Below are positions 53,207 to 62,403 of a stretch of 64,000 nucleotides of DNA, in pieces. Source of the stretch: Haladaptatus halobius (lineage in GTDB: Archaea; Halobacteriota; Halobacteria; Halobacteriales; Haladaptataceae); assembly GCF_020618475.1 (NCBI RefSeq), contig NZ_CP085335.1, forward strand, positions 868,001-932,000. The letters run 5' to 3'. A model generated the notes under the pieces. It saw nothing but the letters and a program-made list of their open reading frames with translations, searched no databases and was not told the origin of the DNA. The position numbers were made by a program, and so were the translations under genes. How positions within the stretch are numbered: the stretch's first letter is position 1; each line of letters begins with the position of its first letter.

Positions 53207-54892
53207 TCAATCGTGAATCAGCACGTCCACGACGCTCGGGCCGTCTTCGGCAAGCGCGGTTTCCACCGTCTCCTCGATGTCGCCGGGCGATTCGACCAGA
53301 TACCCCGTCGCGCCGTGACTCTCCGCGTTCTTCGGGATATCGACCGGCGGGTCGAAATCCATCCCAACGAACTCGTGGTCGTCGTCCGTCCCGCCGAACA
53401 GCTTTATCGTGTTGTCCTTGAGGATGCGGTAGTTGCGGTTGTCCGGAACCACGACGGTCAGATTAACGTCGTACCGGGCCGCCGAGTAGAGCGAGTGAGG
53501 GTAGTAGAGGTACGACCCGTCGCCGACGAAGCCAACGACCGGTCTGGGATCGTCGCGCTCCGCCTCGGCCATCGCGGCACCGACCGCGGCAGGGAGGCCG
53601 TAGCCCAGTCCCCCGCCCTTGTTCGAGATGTACGATTCGCGCTCGAAGTCCCAGCGCGTGAGCAGGGCGTACTTCGAGGTGACGCCCTCGTCCACGATGT
53701 AGGCGTCCGGGACGACCGAGCGCAGGGCGTCCACGAGTTCGGCTTTCGAGGCGCGCGGGTCGTCCGCCTCGTCTTCGCCCATCGACGCTATCTTCTGCTG
53801 TGCGAAGGATTTGAACTGCTGGACGCGCTCCAGTCGCCCCGCCAGTTCGTCGTCCGCGAGTTCGACTCGCTCCGCGATGGCGTCCATGACGAGGCCGAGG
53901 TCGCCGACCGCGGCGACGTCCGCCGGCGCGTTCTTTCCGACTTGCCACGGCTCGTCGTTCAGGTCGACGATGGTCGCGCGTTCCGGAACGAGGTCGCGGT
54001 CGTGGCGGATGAGCGTCGTGTTGGTCGAACAGCCCGCGAAGATGAGCGCGTCGGTGTTCATAACGGTGGCGGCCAGATCCTCGTCCGGCGGGACGTGGGA
54101 GACCCACTGCTCGTGGTCGGTGGGGAAGGCCACCTCGCAGGAGAGGATTTCGGCGTGGACGCGCGCGCCGGTCGCCTCCGCGAGTCGAATCGCCGCGTCG
54201 ACCGGGTCGGTCTCCGACCGCGCGCCGTGGCGAGGGACGTGGTCGCCGACGACGAGCACCGGGTCGTCCGCCTCCGCGAGCAGATCGGCGGCCCGCGCTA
54301 TCGCCTCGGGGTCGCCAGCGCCGGGGTTCTGGATGCGCCCGAGTCGCTGGGGTTCGGCGTCCGTCTCGGCCATCATCACGTCCAGCGGGAGGGCGAGGAA
54401 GACCGGGGCGGTCGGCGGCGTCTGGGCCACGCGGAACGCTCGCCGGATCATCGTCGGAAGCGCGGACACGTCGGTCACTTCTGCGCTCCACTTCGTGAAC
54501 TGGTCGGTCATGGCGAGCAGGTCGCCGGAAAGGATGGGCTCCTCGTGGCGGAAATCGAGGCTGTGCGCGCCCGCGGTCACGACCAGCGGGGAACCGGTCA
54601 CCGATGCGCCGTAGAGGTTGCCGAGTCCGTGCGCGACGCCCGGCGCGACGTGGAGGTTGACGACGCCGACTGGATTTCCGTTTTGCGCATCGTACTGACG
54701 GGTGCTGGCGTAACCCGCGGCCATCCCGACCGCGATGTCCTCATGCGGTGCGAGAACGTACTCCAACTCGCTGTCGCCCAACGCTCGCATGACCGGCAGT
54801 TCGGTCGTTCCGGGGTTGCCGAAGACATGCTCGACGCCGTAGGATTCGAGGGCATCGGTGAACAGCTCCGCCCCCGTGCGTGAAGCTACCAT
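53207..54892 (-). CDS. ThDP-dependent enzyme, acetolactate synthase/benzoylformate decarboxylase type
   Basis: The 561-residue enzyme uses thiamine diphosphate. The N-terminal domain has the cofactor Glu region and glycine-rich FGNPGTTELPVMRALG, then HEDIAVGMAAGYASTRQYDA. The ThDP motif is GFVGDGSYLYYPHSLYSAAR to VVVPDNRNYRILKDN. It resembles benzoylformate and related 2-keto acid decarboxylases more than true acetolactate synthase, and no regulatory subunit is adjacent, so a catabolic role is likely. The substrate is uncertain. It is convergent with the broken sugar dehydrogenase. Confidence 0.87.
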   Translation of the reverse strand: MVASRTGAELFTDALESYGVEHVFGNPGTTELPVMRALGDSELEYVLAPHEDIAVGMAAGYASTRQYDAQNGNPVGVVNLHVAPGVAHGLGNLYGASVTGSPLVVTAGAHSLDFRHEEPILSGDLLAMTDQFTKWSAEVTDVSALPTMIRRAFRVAQTPPTAPVFLALPLDVMMAETDAEPQRLGRIQNPGAGDPEAIARAADLLAEADDPVLVVGDHVPRHGARSETDPVDAAIRLAEATGARVHAEILSCEVAFPTDHEQWVSHVPPDEDLAATVMNTDALIFAGCSTNTTLIRHDRDLVPERATIVDLNDEPWQVGKNAPADVAAVGDLGLVMDAIAERVELADDELAGRLERVQQFKSFAQQKIASMGEDEADDPRASKAELVDALRSVVPDAYIVDEGVTSKYALLTRWDFERESYISNKGGGLGYGLPAAVGAAMAEAERDDPRPVVGFVGDGSYLYYPHSLYSAARYDVNLTVVVPDNRNYRILKDNTIKLFGGTDDDHEFVGMDFDPPVDIPKNAESHGATGYLVESPGDIEETVETALAEDGPSVVDVLIHD

Positions 54893-55046
54893 GGCGGTGA
54901 CTGAACGCGAGGGACTAAACAATTTCCGGGGTTCACCGACGCCGGGGTGTGCGACTCTGTGAATTGGTATCCCAGCCCCGGCAATTTTGAAGTATCGCGG
55001 GCTGTTAGCGGTGATACCCGCTCTCCGAGGTGTTCGATCGAATCCC

Positions 55047-56039
55047 ATGAATCTCTCACGGTATCGAAACGCAGCGTCGTTCCTCCTGCTCGCGATCATC
55101 TGGGGGTCGTCGTTCGTCGCCATCGAAACCGGTCTCCGCGCCTTTCCGCCCGTGCTATTCGCTGCGCTCCGGTACGACGTGGCGAGCGCGGTGCTGTTGG
55201 CCGTGGTTGTCGGACTCGGCTTTCGCCGAGACGACTTCCAGTGGCGACCCACGACGCGAACCGACTGGGCGAACGTCGCCGTCGGGGGCGTCTTCCTCTT
55301 CGGCCTCTATCTCGCGCTCGTCTTCATCGGCCAGCAGTACGTCACGAGCGGCGTCGGGAGCGTCGTTCTGAGTTTGAAGCCGGTCGTCACGCCGCTGTTC
55401 GCGCTCGCGCTCCTTCCGAACGAACGCTTGGACGCGCTCGAAATCGCGGGCGTCCTAGTGGCGCTGGTCGGCGTCGTCGTGGTTGCCAACCCGAGCCCGA
55501 CTTCCCTCGGCGGCACCGCCGTCGGCGTCGGCTTGCTGTTCGCCGCGGCGGTCGTCTTCGCGCTCGCCTCGGTGCTGACCCAGCGAATGTGGACGACGCT
55601 TCCGACGCTCACACAGCAGGCGTGGATGATGGTCGTCGGCGCGCTCTTCCTCCACGTCACGAGCGGCGCGCTTCGCGGCTGGCCGACGGTGTCACCGTCG
55701 CCGATGGCGCTGGCCTCTCTCGTGTACCTCGCGTTCGTCGCCAGCCTTGCGGGCTACTTCATCTACTTCGACCTGCTGGGGCGGGTCGGTGCGAATGAGG
55801 TCAACCTCGTGAACTACGTCGTCCCGGTCGTCGCCACCCTCTTCGGGTGGCTCCTCCTCGGCGAACCCATCACCGGGAACACGATACTCGGCTTCCTCGT
55901 CATCCTCGCCGGGTTCGTCCTGCTGAAGTGGGCGGCGCTGAAACGCGGCGTCGTCGCGGCTCGCAGGCCGTCGCGTTCGCTTCCGGGAGCGTCCTCCTCA
56001 GAGACGGTGGTCGTCGCGGGGAACGTCTACTATCGGTAG
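55047..56039 (+). CDS. EamA/DMT-family transporter
   Basis: The 330-residue protein has ten hydrophobic helices in two EamA repeats: FLLLAIIWGSSFVAIETGLR at the start and LFAAAVVFALASVLTQRMWT for the second repeat, with VVLSLKPVVTPLFALALLPN and VNLVNYVVPVVATLFGWLLL as the conserved segments before the last helix of each. It likely exports a small metabolite, perhaps an amino acid; the substrate is not predictable. It starts at the ATG 55047, divergent from the ThDP enzyme, with a 154-base gap. Confidence 0.9.
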   Translation: MNLSRYRNAASFLLLAIIWGSSFVAIETGLRAFPPVLFAALRYDVASAVLLAVVVGLGFRRDDFQWRPTTRTDWANVAVGGVFLFGLYLALVFIGQQYVTSGVGSVVLSLKPVVTPLFALALLPNERLDALEIAGVLVALVGVVVVANPSPTSLGGTAVGVGLLFAAAVVFALASVLTQRMWTTLPTLTQQAWMMVVGALFLHVTSGALRGWPTVSPSPMALASLVYLAFVASLAGYFIYFDLLGRVGANEVNLVNYVVPVVATLFGWLLLGEPITGNTILGFLVILAGFVLLKWAALKRGVVAARRPSRSLPGASSSETVVVAGNVYYR

Positions 56040-56094
56040 CGATTTTCAATAGTTCGCCCCAACTTACAATAGAAACACGGTCGTCACGGACTCT

Positions 56095-56238
56095 ATGGCC
56101 ATCTGTCCGTACTGTGAGTCCGACATCACCGAATGGGCGCAACGACTCGAACGCGCGTCCGCCGCGAGCACGCCGAAAGTCTGGACGTGTCCGGAGTGCG
56201 ACCGCGTCTTGGGCATCTCCGACTGGGGGTCGGCGTGA
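56095..56238 (+). CDS. 47-residue zinc-ribbon micro-protein
   Basis: The product has two Cys pairs, MAICPYCESD and TCPECDRVLG, spaced as in a zinc ribbon, and a polar helix-like link of about 24 residues. Haloarchaea have many such small zinc-finger proteins, some of which affect swarming or biofilm formation; no role is known here. Its stop overlaps the start of the next gene by one base (TGATG), which supports both as real and coupled. Confidence 0.7.
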   Translation: MAICPYCESDITEWAQRLERASAASTPKVWTCPECDRVLGISDWGSA

Positions 56239-56468
56239 TGCCGATTTCGGGATGGCGACGCCGGGAGGATCTGGAAGGCGGCAAACAGATTCGAGTCTGG
56301 CTCCGCGAGGACGGGGACGAAGAGCTGTACGTCGAGAACCTGACCTACCGCGACGAGGGGTACGCCGTCTACGTCTACGACGTGGAGAGCGACGAGTGGG
56401 AGACGATCGCCGAGACGGACTCCAGAGCCGACGCGGTCGAGAAGGCGACTGACTGGGCCGAGAGTTAG
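56238..56468 (+). CDS. Small beta-rich protein coupled to the zinc micro-protein
   Basis: The 76-residue product starts MPISGWRRREDLEGGKQIRV and continues with YVENLTYRDEGYAVYVYDVE, then a helix (SRADAVEKATDWAES). It has no catalytic motif that I recognise. Overlap of its start with the stop of the zinc micro-protein suggests a two-gene unit. It converges with the luciferase-domain gene, overlapping by four bases. Confidence 0.68.
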   Translation: MPISGWRRREDLEGGKQIRVWLREDGDEELYVENLTYRDEGYAVYVYDVESDEWETIAETDSRADAVEKATDWAES

Positions 56469-56875
56469 AGTAGGTCCCTCACCCCGTCGCTCGGTTCGAG
56501 CGCGGCGAGTTCCGCGTCGACATCGAGTCCCGAGAGGGCGTCCCGGCCCGCGTTGGTCTTGTGTACCGCTTTCGCGTGACTCAGATACGAGAGACGCAGC
56601 AACCAGAGCGCGCCGTCCACGTCGTCCGCTCCCTCGACGTGGAACGTCGTCCACCCCGATTCGGGGTAGACGTGGTGCGGTTCCGTTCGCCCCTCCTCGA
56701 CTAGCCGGTCGCGCACCCGGCGCGGAAACGCGACGTCGACGATGCCCCAGCGATGGACGTGTCCCACCTCCCGCGGGCCGAGGCGAAATTCGGTCCCGCC
56801 GAACGGGTGTTCGCCCGCTTCGACGCCGTCCCACATCGATACCTCTGCGACGATTCGGTCGATTTCGTCGCTCAC
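56465..56875 (-). CDS. Luciferase-domain (DUF5519) protein
   Basis: The 136-residue product matches DUF5519, a family named from similarity to part of bacterial luciferase-associated proteins: VSMWDGVEAGEHPFGGTEFR, REVGHVHRWGIVDVAFPRRV, PHHVYPESGWTTFHVEGADD and GALWLLRLSYLSHAK. Conserved His and Glu residues are present; the function is unknown. It overlaps the upstream ferredoxin start region by four bases (ATGA), so the two are probably co-expressed. Confidence 0.85.
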   Translation of the reverse strand: MSDEIDRIVAEVSMWDGVEAGEHPFGGTEFRLGPREVGHVHRWGIVDVAFPRRVRDRLVEEGRTEPHHVYPESGWTTFHVEGADDVDGALWLLRLSYLSHAKAVHKTNAGRDALSGLDVDAELAALEPSDGVRDLL

Positions 56876-57186
56876 GTCTTCTGCCCCCAGAACCCCTCGC
56901 GTTTTCGCACCTCAACGTCATCAAGCACGCGTGTCTGGCACGCGAGTCGGAGGTCGGAGTCGAGGTCGTGCGGCGGTTTCGAGAGGCGGCGCTTCTCTCT
57001 CGGTTCCGGGTCGCTCACCGCCCCGTCGACTTCGACCGCGCAAGTGCCGCAGGCCGCCTTCCCCCGACAGTTCAGATAGTGTGCCGTGCCGTTGTACGGC
57101 GTCTCCCCGGCGTCGAGGAGCACGTCGCGGAGATTCGCGCCATCTTCGCACTCGATCTCTCGTCCGCGGAATCGGACGGTCAGCAT
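56872..57186 (-). CDS. Plant-type [2Fe-2S] ferredoxin
   Basis: The 104-residue protein has the cluster motif C-X5-C-X2-C as CRGKAACGTCAVEV, with the fourth Cys in LRLACQTRV. It would carry electrons at low potential. It is shorter than the main haloarchaeal ferredoxin and lacks the large acidic N-terminal insertion. Its stop overlaps the luciferase-domain gene start, so it may supply electrons to that protein; that is inference. Confidence 0.92.
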   Translation of the reverse strand: MLTVRFRGREIECEDGANLRDVLLDAGETPYNGTAHYLNCRGKAACGTCAVEVDGAVSDPEPREKRRLSKPPHDLDSDLRLACQTRVLDDVEVRKREGFWGQKT

Positions 57187-57261
57187 GGTTTACCAGTCGC
57201 TCCCGACCGAGTTACGTCTTTCCACGAACGATGCCAGTTCCGGCGAACGCAGGTCGGCGAC

Positions 57262-58263
57262 TCAGGGAGCCAACGCGGCCATCGTCTCGCGGGCTTCCTC
57301 GACCGTCGCGCCACGAGGGAAGCCGACCGCGACTGCGTCGACGCCGTCGATGGCGGCGAACTTCTCGACTTCCTCGCGTGTGCGCTCGGGCGTCCCCGCG
57401 GCCCCGAGGTCGTCGAGCAGGTCGTCGCCGACGAGTTCGGTCGCCCGCTCCTTGTCGCCGCTCCCCCACGCCGAGGAGATGTCGTGGGCGAGTTCCTCGT
57501 ATCCCTGTCGTGCCAGCGAATCGCGGTAGTAGGTTCCCATCCCGCCGACGTAGAAGGCGGCGTGCTGGCGGGCGAGTCGTCGGGCGCGCTCGCCGTCCTC
57601 CAGCGCGCAGCAGGTCAGCGACAGCGTCACCCGCACGTCGTCGGGGTCGCGGTCGCCGAGTTCCGCCCCGCGGCGCAGGTCTTCGAGTCGGTCGCGCAGG
57701 CCGTCCGGCGTGAAGACGATGGCGTGCCAGCCGTCGGCGAAGCGCCCGGCGAGTTCCACCGACTTCGGCCCCATCGCCGCGGCGTCGATGGGCGGCGGCG
57801 TCTCCGGCGGGTCGCAGCGCAGTCGAAAGCCGCCGACCGTGAAGCAGTCGCCGTCGTAGTTCACCGTCTCGCCCAACAGCACCTTCCGGACGATGTCGAT
57901 AGTCTCGCGGGTGCGCCGGAGCGGGCGGTCGAACTGCTCGCCGTGCCACCCTTGGATGACCGCCGGGCCGCTCGGCCCGAGGCCGACCCGGAACCGACCG
58001 TCCGACACTTCCTGTAGCGTCGCCGCGGTCTGGCCGATGAGCGCGGGCGACCGCGAGTAGACGTTCCAGATAGACGGGCCGAGACCGATCTCCTCGGTGC
58101 CGAGGGCCATCGCGGTCAGACTCGTCACCGCGTCGCGGCCCCACGTCTCGGGGAGCCACGCGTGTTCGTACTCCAACTCTTCCGCTCTCCGAGTGAGTTC
58201 GACCAGCGTGTCGACGCTCGGCTGTGCCGCGACCGGGAGGTGAACCGTTCTGTCTGCGGGCAT
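57262..58263 (-). CDS. F420-dependent LLM-class oxidoreductase
   Basis: The 333-residue enzyme belongs to the luciferase-like monooxygenase superfamily that uses F420. It contains AWLPETWGRDAVTSLTAMAL and GTEEIGLGPSIWNVYSRSPA at the N-terminus, then GRFRVGLGPSGPAVIQGWHG and PPPIDAAAMGPKSVELAGRF, the F420-binding parts. I remember this as the haloarchaeal family TIGR04024. The substrate is unknown. The ATG at 58263 fits family starts (MPADRTVHLPVAAQP), and the divergent RDD gene starts 146 bases away. Confidence 0.88.
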   Translation of the reverse strand: MPADRTVHLPVAAQPSVDTLVELTRRAEELEYEHAWLPETWGRDAVTSLTAMALGTEEIGLGPSIWNVYSRSPALIGQTAATLQEVSDGRFRVGLGPSGPAVIQGWHGEQFDRPLRRTRETIDIVRKVLLGETVNYDGDCFTVGGFRLRCDPPETPPPIDAAAMGPKSVELAGRFADGWHAIVFTPDGLRDRLEDLRRGAELGDRDPDDVRVTLSLTCCALEDGERARRLARQHAAFYVGGMGTYYRDSLARQGYEELAHDISSAWGSGDKERATELVGDDLLDDLGAAGTPERTREEVEKFAAIDGVDAVAVGFPRGATVEEARETMAALAP

Positions 58264-58408
58264 TTGCTTCGAATGGTTCGTGCGGACACCTATCAGTACC
58301 GGTGTTCGCGGCGAAAACTCGTGGAAACGACGCCGGGCGTCGGCGTCGGGAGGGCAAATCGACGGGCGTGTACGAAAAAACAAGTGGAACACCCGAGAAC
58401 ACCAGGGT

Positions 58409-58915
58409 ATGGACAACGACGAGACCGACGCCGAGCCGAGCGAACCGACGGGCATGAAGAAAATCTACCTCGCGTCCTGGGGCGACCGCTTCGTCGCGTG
58501 GTTGATCGACGTTATCCTCGTCGGCGCGGTGCTCTCGGTGTTCGGCCAGATCGTCGGGTTCTTCTCGCTTGTCACCGGCGGTCTCGTTCCGACGAATCCG
58601 TTCCTTGGTGCCAACGGATTGGGTCTTTGGCTCTACTGGACCGCTCTCGAAGGATATAGCGGCCAATCGGCCGGTAAGATGGTCGTGGATATCGCAGTCA
58701 CCGACGAACGAGGTGACGACATCGACCTTCTCGCGGCGGGAATCGAGAGTTTCGGAAAAGCGTTCCTGCTGCCCCTCGACGTGCTGATCGGCTGGCTCGT
58801 CGTGGAAGACGAGTACGGTCGCTTGTTCAACAAACTATCCTCGACAATCGTCGTCGAGCTTCCCGAAGATGGGAGCATTCCGGAGGGCGTCGAGTACGTC
58901 TCCCCGAAAAGCTGA
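58409..58915 (+). CDS. RDD-family membrane protein
   Basis: The 168-residue product has an acidic start, then the RDD pattern SWGDRFVAWLIDVILVGAVL, and QSAGKMVVDIAVTDERGDDI with the conserved Lys-Met region; three to four hydrophobic segments follow. RDD proteins are thought to be small transport-related membrane proteins, some with Na+/H+ antiport activity in halophiles. The exact substrate is unknown. It is convergent with the SDR gene. Confidence 0.87.
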   Translation: MDNDETDAEPSEPTGMKKIYLASWGDRFVAWLIDVILVGAVLSVFGQIVGFFSLVTGGLVPTNPFLGANGLGLWLYWTALEGYSGQSAGKMVVDIAVTDERGDDIDLLAAGIESFGKAFLLPLDVLIGWLVVEDEYGRLFNKLSSTIVVELPEDGSIPEGVEYVSPKS

Positions 58916-58964
58916 CTCGAGACGCGCCCGTTCTCGAACAATTACCGAATCGCGCGTTCGCGGT

Positions 58965-59723
58965 TCAGGCCTCGGGCGTCTTCATGATGTCGGGAACGCC
59001 GGCCGCCGTGAGCGTCTCGCCGACGACGAACGACGATGCCGGGCTGGCGAGGAACTGCATCACGTCGGCGATCTCCTCGCTCAGCCCAACCCGGCGCTCC
59101 ACGTCCTCGCGGTCGATCTCCTCGGCGCTGATACCCATCTGCGATTCGAGTCCCGGCGTGGCGACGAACCCCGGTGCGACGCAGTTCACTCGGACGCCCG
59201 CGCCCGCCCACTCGAACGCGAGCGTTCGCGTGAGATTGATGATGCCGGCCTTCGCCGCGCCGTAATGGCTCATGTACGGCGACCCCTGTTGGCCCGCAAC
59301 GCTGGCCACGTTGATGACCGACCCGCCGCCGTCTTTCAGGTGCTCGCCCGCGACCTGCGTGCAGTGGTAGGTTCCGGCGAGGTTGATGTCCACGATCTTC
59401 GCCCAGCCGTTTGGGGAGATCTCGTCGAACCCCGCCATGAAACTCGCCCCGGCGTTGTTCACCAGCACGTCCAGTCCGCCGAACTCCTCGACTGTCGCCT
59501 CGACCAGCGCCTCGACCGCGTCGCGGTCGGTCACGTCGCACTCGACCGCGAGGGCGTTCTCGCCGATCGCTTCCGCCACGAGGTCGACGTTCTCCTGTTC
59601 GCGCGAGCAGACGACGACGTTCGCTCCGTCGTCCGCGAACCGCTCCGCGACCACCTCTCCGATTCCGCTCGACGCGCCCGTCACGATGGCCGTCTTCCCC
59701 GAAACGCCGAACTGCTCCCTCAC
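58965..59723 (-). CDS. Short-chain dehydrogenase/reductase
   Basis: The 252-residue SDR has the cofactor motif VTGASSGIGEVVAERFADDG, NNAG in DVLVNNAGASFMAGF, and the catalytic Ser-Tyr-Lys in INVASVAGQQGSPYMSHYGAAK-like order (YGAAK). The Arg in VVCSREQENVD suggests NADP preference. It most resembles 3-oxoacyl-carrier reductases and glucose dehydrogenases; the substrate is unknown. Confidence 0.9.
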   Translation of the reverse strand: MREQFGVSGKTAIVTGASSGIGEVVAERFADDGANVVVCSREQENVDLVAEAIGENALAVECDVTDRDAVEALVEATVEEFGGLDVLVNNAGASFMAGFDEISPNGWAKIVDINLAGTYHCTQVAGEHLKDGGGSVINVASVAGQQGSPYMSHYGAAKAGIINLTRTLAFEWAGAGVRVNCVAPGFVATPGLESQMGISAEEIDREDVERRVGLSEEIADVMQFLASPASSFVVGETLTAAGVPDIMKTPEA

Positions 59724-59930
59724 GTTTCGTTCCCTCCGGCTCGAATCCCGTGCATGCCCGGCGATACTCGAACTCGAAGGATAGTTCTTGCCGTGGTCAT
59801 CCGAACCTGCTCTCGCGGTCGTCGGAGAGTCGCGTTCGGACGCAACCGAAATCGGTTCCTCGACCAGCTATTTTTCGCCGAATTCCGTTTCTCAGTAAAC
59901 CTATGTAGGTTGCGCCCGTCACCGTCTTCG

Positions 59931-61007
59931 ATGGCCGAGAGCACGTTCGGGAGCGGGCGGCGACTCGACTTCTCGCTCTCGGAGGTAACCGGGGCGGTCG
60001 GCGATTCCATCACCGTCCTCCCCGTCGCGGTCGCCGTCGCCGCGCTCACCGACCTCGAACTTCCGGTTTTGCTCCTCGGTTTCGCCGTCTTTCAGGTCGT
60101 CTGGGGTCTACACTACGGAATCCCCGTCTCGGTCGAACCGATGAAGGCGCTCGCCGCCCTCGTCCTCGCGGGCACACTCACGACCGGCGAGTTCGTCACC
60201 GCCGGTCTGCTCGGCGGCGTCCTCCTCCTCGTCCTCGGAACGACGGGGTCGCTCGGCCGACTCGCGGCGCACGTCGGCGATCCCGTCGTTCGAGGCGTGC
60301 AGGTGGCCGTCGCGCTCCTCCTCGCGCGAACCGGCATCGAACTCGGCGTCGCGGCTCCGACGAGCACGCTCCTCGCAGTCGCGGTCACCGCAATCGTCGT
60401 CGCGCTCGGCTACCGGCGCACGAGCGCGCTCGCGGTGCTCGCGCTCGGATTCCTGCTCGCGGGGTTCGACGTCGGCGTTCCCTCGCCCCGCCTCCCCGCC
60501 GTCTCGTCCGGCGTTACGCTCGCGTTCACGTCGGGGATGCTCTCCGCGACGGCCGGACAGTTGGCTATGACGGTCGGGAACGCGGCCGTCGCCACCTCGC
60601 TCCTGCTCGCCGACCTGCTCGACGCCGACGTGTCGCCGGACGAACTGGCGACCAGCATGGGCGCGATGAATCTGCTCGCAGTTCCGCTCGGCGCGATGCC
60701 GATGTGTCACGGCAGCGGCGGCGTCGCCGGGAAGTACGCCTTCGGCGCGCGAACCGCCGGAGCTAATCTCGTTTTGGGCGTGTTGTACGCGCTGGCGGCC
60801 GTGTTCGCGGTGTCGCTCGTCGCTGCGTTCCCCCTCTCCGTGCTCGGCGTCGTCCTCGTCCTCGTCGCGGTCGAACTCGGAAGGGCAGGACTCGACACCG
60901 ACGACCCGTTGCTCGCGGTCGGAATCGGCGTGTTCGGCCTGCTCACGAACGTCGGCGTCGCCTTCGTCGCCGGGGTCGGAGCGTGGTGGCTTCGGAACAA
61001 AGTATAA
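59931..61007 (+). CDS. MOT1-type molybdate/sulfate transporter
   Basis: The 358-residue membrane protein has about ten hydrophobic segments and the two family motifs: VEPMKALAALVLAGTLTTGE and MPMCHGSGGVAGKYAFGART. The second (PMCHGSGG) is the signature of MOT1 molybdate permeases, which resemble sulfate carriers without the STAS domain. It would take up molybdate or sulfate. The ATG at 59931 is chosen, since the long open frame upstream covers the SDR gene's reverse strand. Confidence 0.9.
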   Translation: MAESTFGSGRRLDFSLSEVTGAVGDSITVLPVAVAVAALTDLELPVLLLGFAVFQVVWGLHYGIPVSVEPMKALAALVLAGTLTTGEFVTAGLLGGVLLLVLGTTGSLGRLAAHVGDPVVRGVQVAVALLLARTGIELGVAAPTSTLLAVAVTAIVVALGYRRTSALAVLALGFLLAGFDVGVPSPRLPAVSSGVTLAFTSGMLSATAGQLAMTVGNAAVATSLLLADLLDADVSPDELATSMGAMNLLAVPLGAMPMCHGSGGVAGKYAFGARTAGANLVLGVLYALAAVFAVSLVAAFPLSVLGVVLVLVAVELGRAGLDTDDPLLAVGIGVFGLLTNVGVAFVAGVGAWWLRNKV

Positions 61008-61032
61008 TTTGCACGGGAATCTCTCACGAGCC

Positions 61033-62247
61033 ATGGACGACTCCTCGGAAGACGATTCCTCGGAATCGTTCGGCCCGAACCGCCAGCGCGAAGTGTACGC
61101 CTCCGGGATGCTCGCCGACCAGACGCCCGACCTGCCCACGTCGCCCGAAAGGCTCGCCGAACTCGCCCGCGAGGAACTTCCGCCTGAGGCTCACACCTAC
61201 GTCGCGGGGTCGGCGGGCGAGGAGAGCACCAAGGACGAAAATCGCCGCGCGTTCGACCGCTGGCGAATCGTCCCGCGGATGCTCCGCGACGTGGAAGAAC
61301 GCGACCTCTCGGTCGAACTCTTCGGACGGGAGCTTCCGGTGCCGGTACTGCTCGCGCCCGTCGGCGTCCAATCGATCATCCACGAGGACGGCGAACTCGC
61401 CGCAGCAAGGGCCGCCGCCGACCTCGACGTGCCGCTCGTCCTCAGCTCCGCGTCATCGGAGACGATGGAAGACGTAGCCGACAAACTCGGCGACACACTC
61501 GGCTGGTTCCAACTCTACTGGAGCGCCGACCGCGACGTGACCGCCAGTTTCCTCCGTCGAGCAGAGGAGGCGGGCTACGAGGCCGTCGTCGTCACGCTCG
61601 ACACCCCGATGATGGGCTGGCGGGAGCGCGACGTGGAACACGCGTACCTCCCCTTCCTCGACGGGGAGGGCGTGGCGAACTACCTGAGCGACCCCGCGTT
61701 CCGCGATTCGCTCGACGCCTCGCCGGAGGAAGACGAAACGGGCGCTCTCTGGCGGTTTACGGAGATATTCAGCGACCCGTCGCTGACGTGGGACGACCTC
61801 GGTTTCCTCCGCGAGCACACCGACCTCCCCATCGTGCTGAAGGGCATCCTCCATCCGGACGACGCCAGCGAGGCGGTCGAGCGAGGTGTCGACGGCATCG
61901 TCGTCTCGAACCACGGAGGACGACAGGTCGACGGCGCGATCGGCGCGCTGGACGCTCTTCCCGGCGTCGTGGACGAGGTCGGCGACGAGGTGCCGGTGCT
62001 GTTCGACAGCGGAATCCGCCGCGGTGCGGACGCCCTCCGGGCGATCGCACTCGGTGCGGACGCGGTCATGCTCGGCCGTCCGTACATCTATGGCCTCGCG
62101 GTCGCCGGGGCCGACGGCGTCCGAGAAGTGCTCCGGAACTTCCTCGCCGACCTCGATCTGACCCTCGCCCTGTCGGGCCACGCCTCGTTCGAGGAGATAG
62201 ACCGGTCGGTGTTAGTGGAAACGGACGGAACGCAGGCCGGCGAGTGA
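61033..62247 (+). CDS. FMN-dependent 2-hydroxyacid oxidase/dehydrogenase
   Basis: The 404-residue enzyme belongs to the lactate oxidase/glycolate oxidase family. It has TYVAGSAGEESTKDENRRAF near the start, PVPVLLAPVGVQSIIHEDGE, the FMN site VLSSASSETMEDVADKLGDT, and the active site GIVVSNHGGRQVDGAIGALD with the catalytic His and Arg, then VPVLFDSGIRRGADALRAIA. Lactate 2-monooxygenase is the closest type from memory. It overlaps no neighbour; the MOT1 gene ends 25 bases upstream on the same strand. Confidence 0.93.
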   Translation: MDDSSEDDSSESFGPNRQREVYASGMLADQTPDLPTSPERLAELAREELPPEAHTYVAGSAGEESTKDENRRAFDRWRIVPRMLRDVEERDLSVELFGRELPVPVLLAPVGVQSIIHEDGELAAARAAADLDVPLVLSSASSETMEDVADKLGDTLGWFQLYWSADRDVTASFLRRAEEAGYEAVVVTLDTPMMGWRERDVEHAYLPFLDGEGVANYLSDPAFRDSLDASPEEDETGALWRFTEIFSDPSLTWDDLGFLREHTDLPIVLKGILHPDDASEAVERGVDGIVVSNHGGRQVDGAIGALDALPGVVDEVGDEVPVLFDSGIRRGADALRAIALGADAVMLGRPYIYGLAVAGADGVREVLRNFLADLDLTLALSGHASFEEIDRSVLVETDGTQAGE

Positions 62248-62367
62248 GTCGTTTCACCGACCGTCGGGGCCGGAAATCGAGAGTGCGTAAATCGCGAGCG
62301 ACGAACCGTCGTGAACGATTTGGATAAGCTTCAGAACGGCCCACCACGATTCAAAAGATTGAGAGAA

Positions 62368-62375
62368 TTTATAAG
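62368..62375 (+). promoter_or_regulatory. TATA-like box of module copy 2
   Basis: TTTATAAG in an unusually A/T-rich stretch (62350-62400) lies 29-36 bases before the ATG at 62404. A short GGGAG (62392-62396) precedes the start, so either a very short leader or leaderless start is possible. Confidence 0.5.
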
Positions 62376-62403
62376 TAATACAGTGCTATTTGGGAGAAGA
62401 ACC

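Noticed and set aside
53213..54883. A 556-codon open frame antisense to the ThDP enzyme
   Set aside because: It is an Arg/Val/Asp-rich codon shadow without a domain; the ThDP enzyme is well supported.
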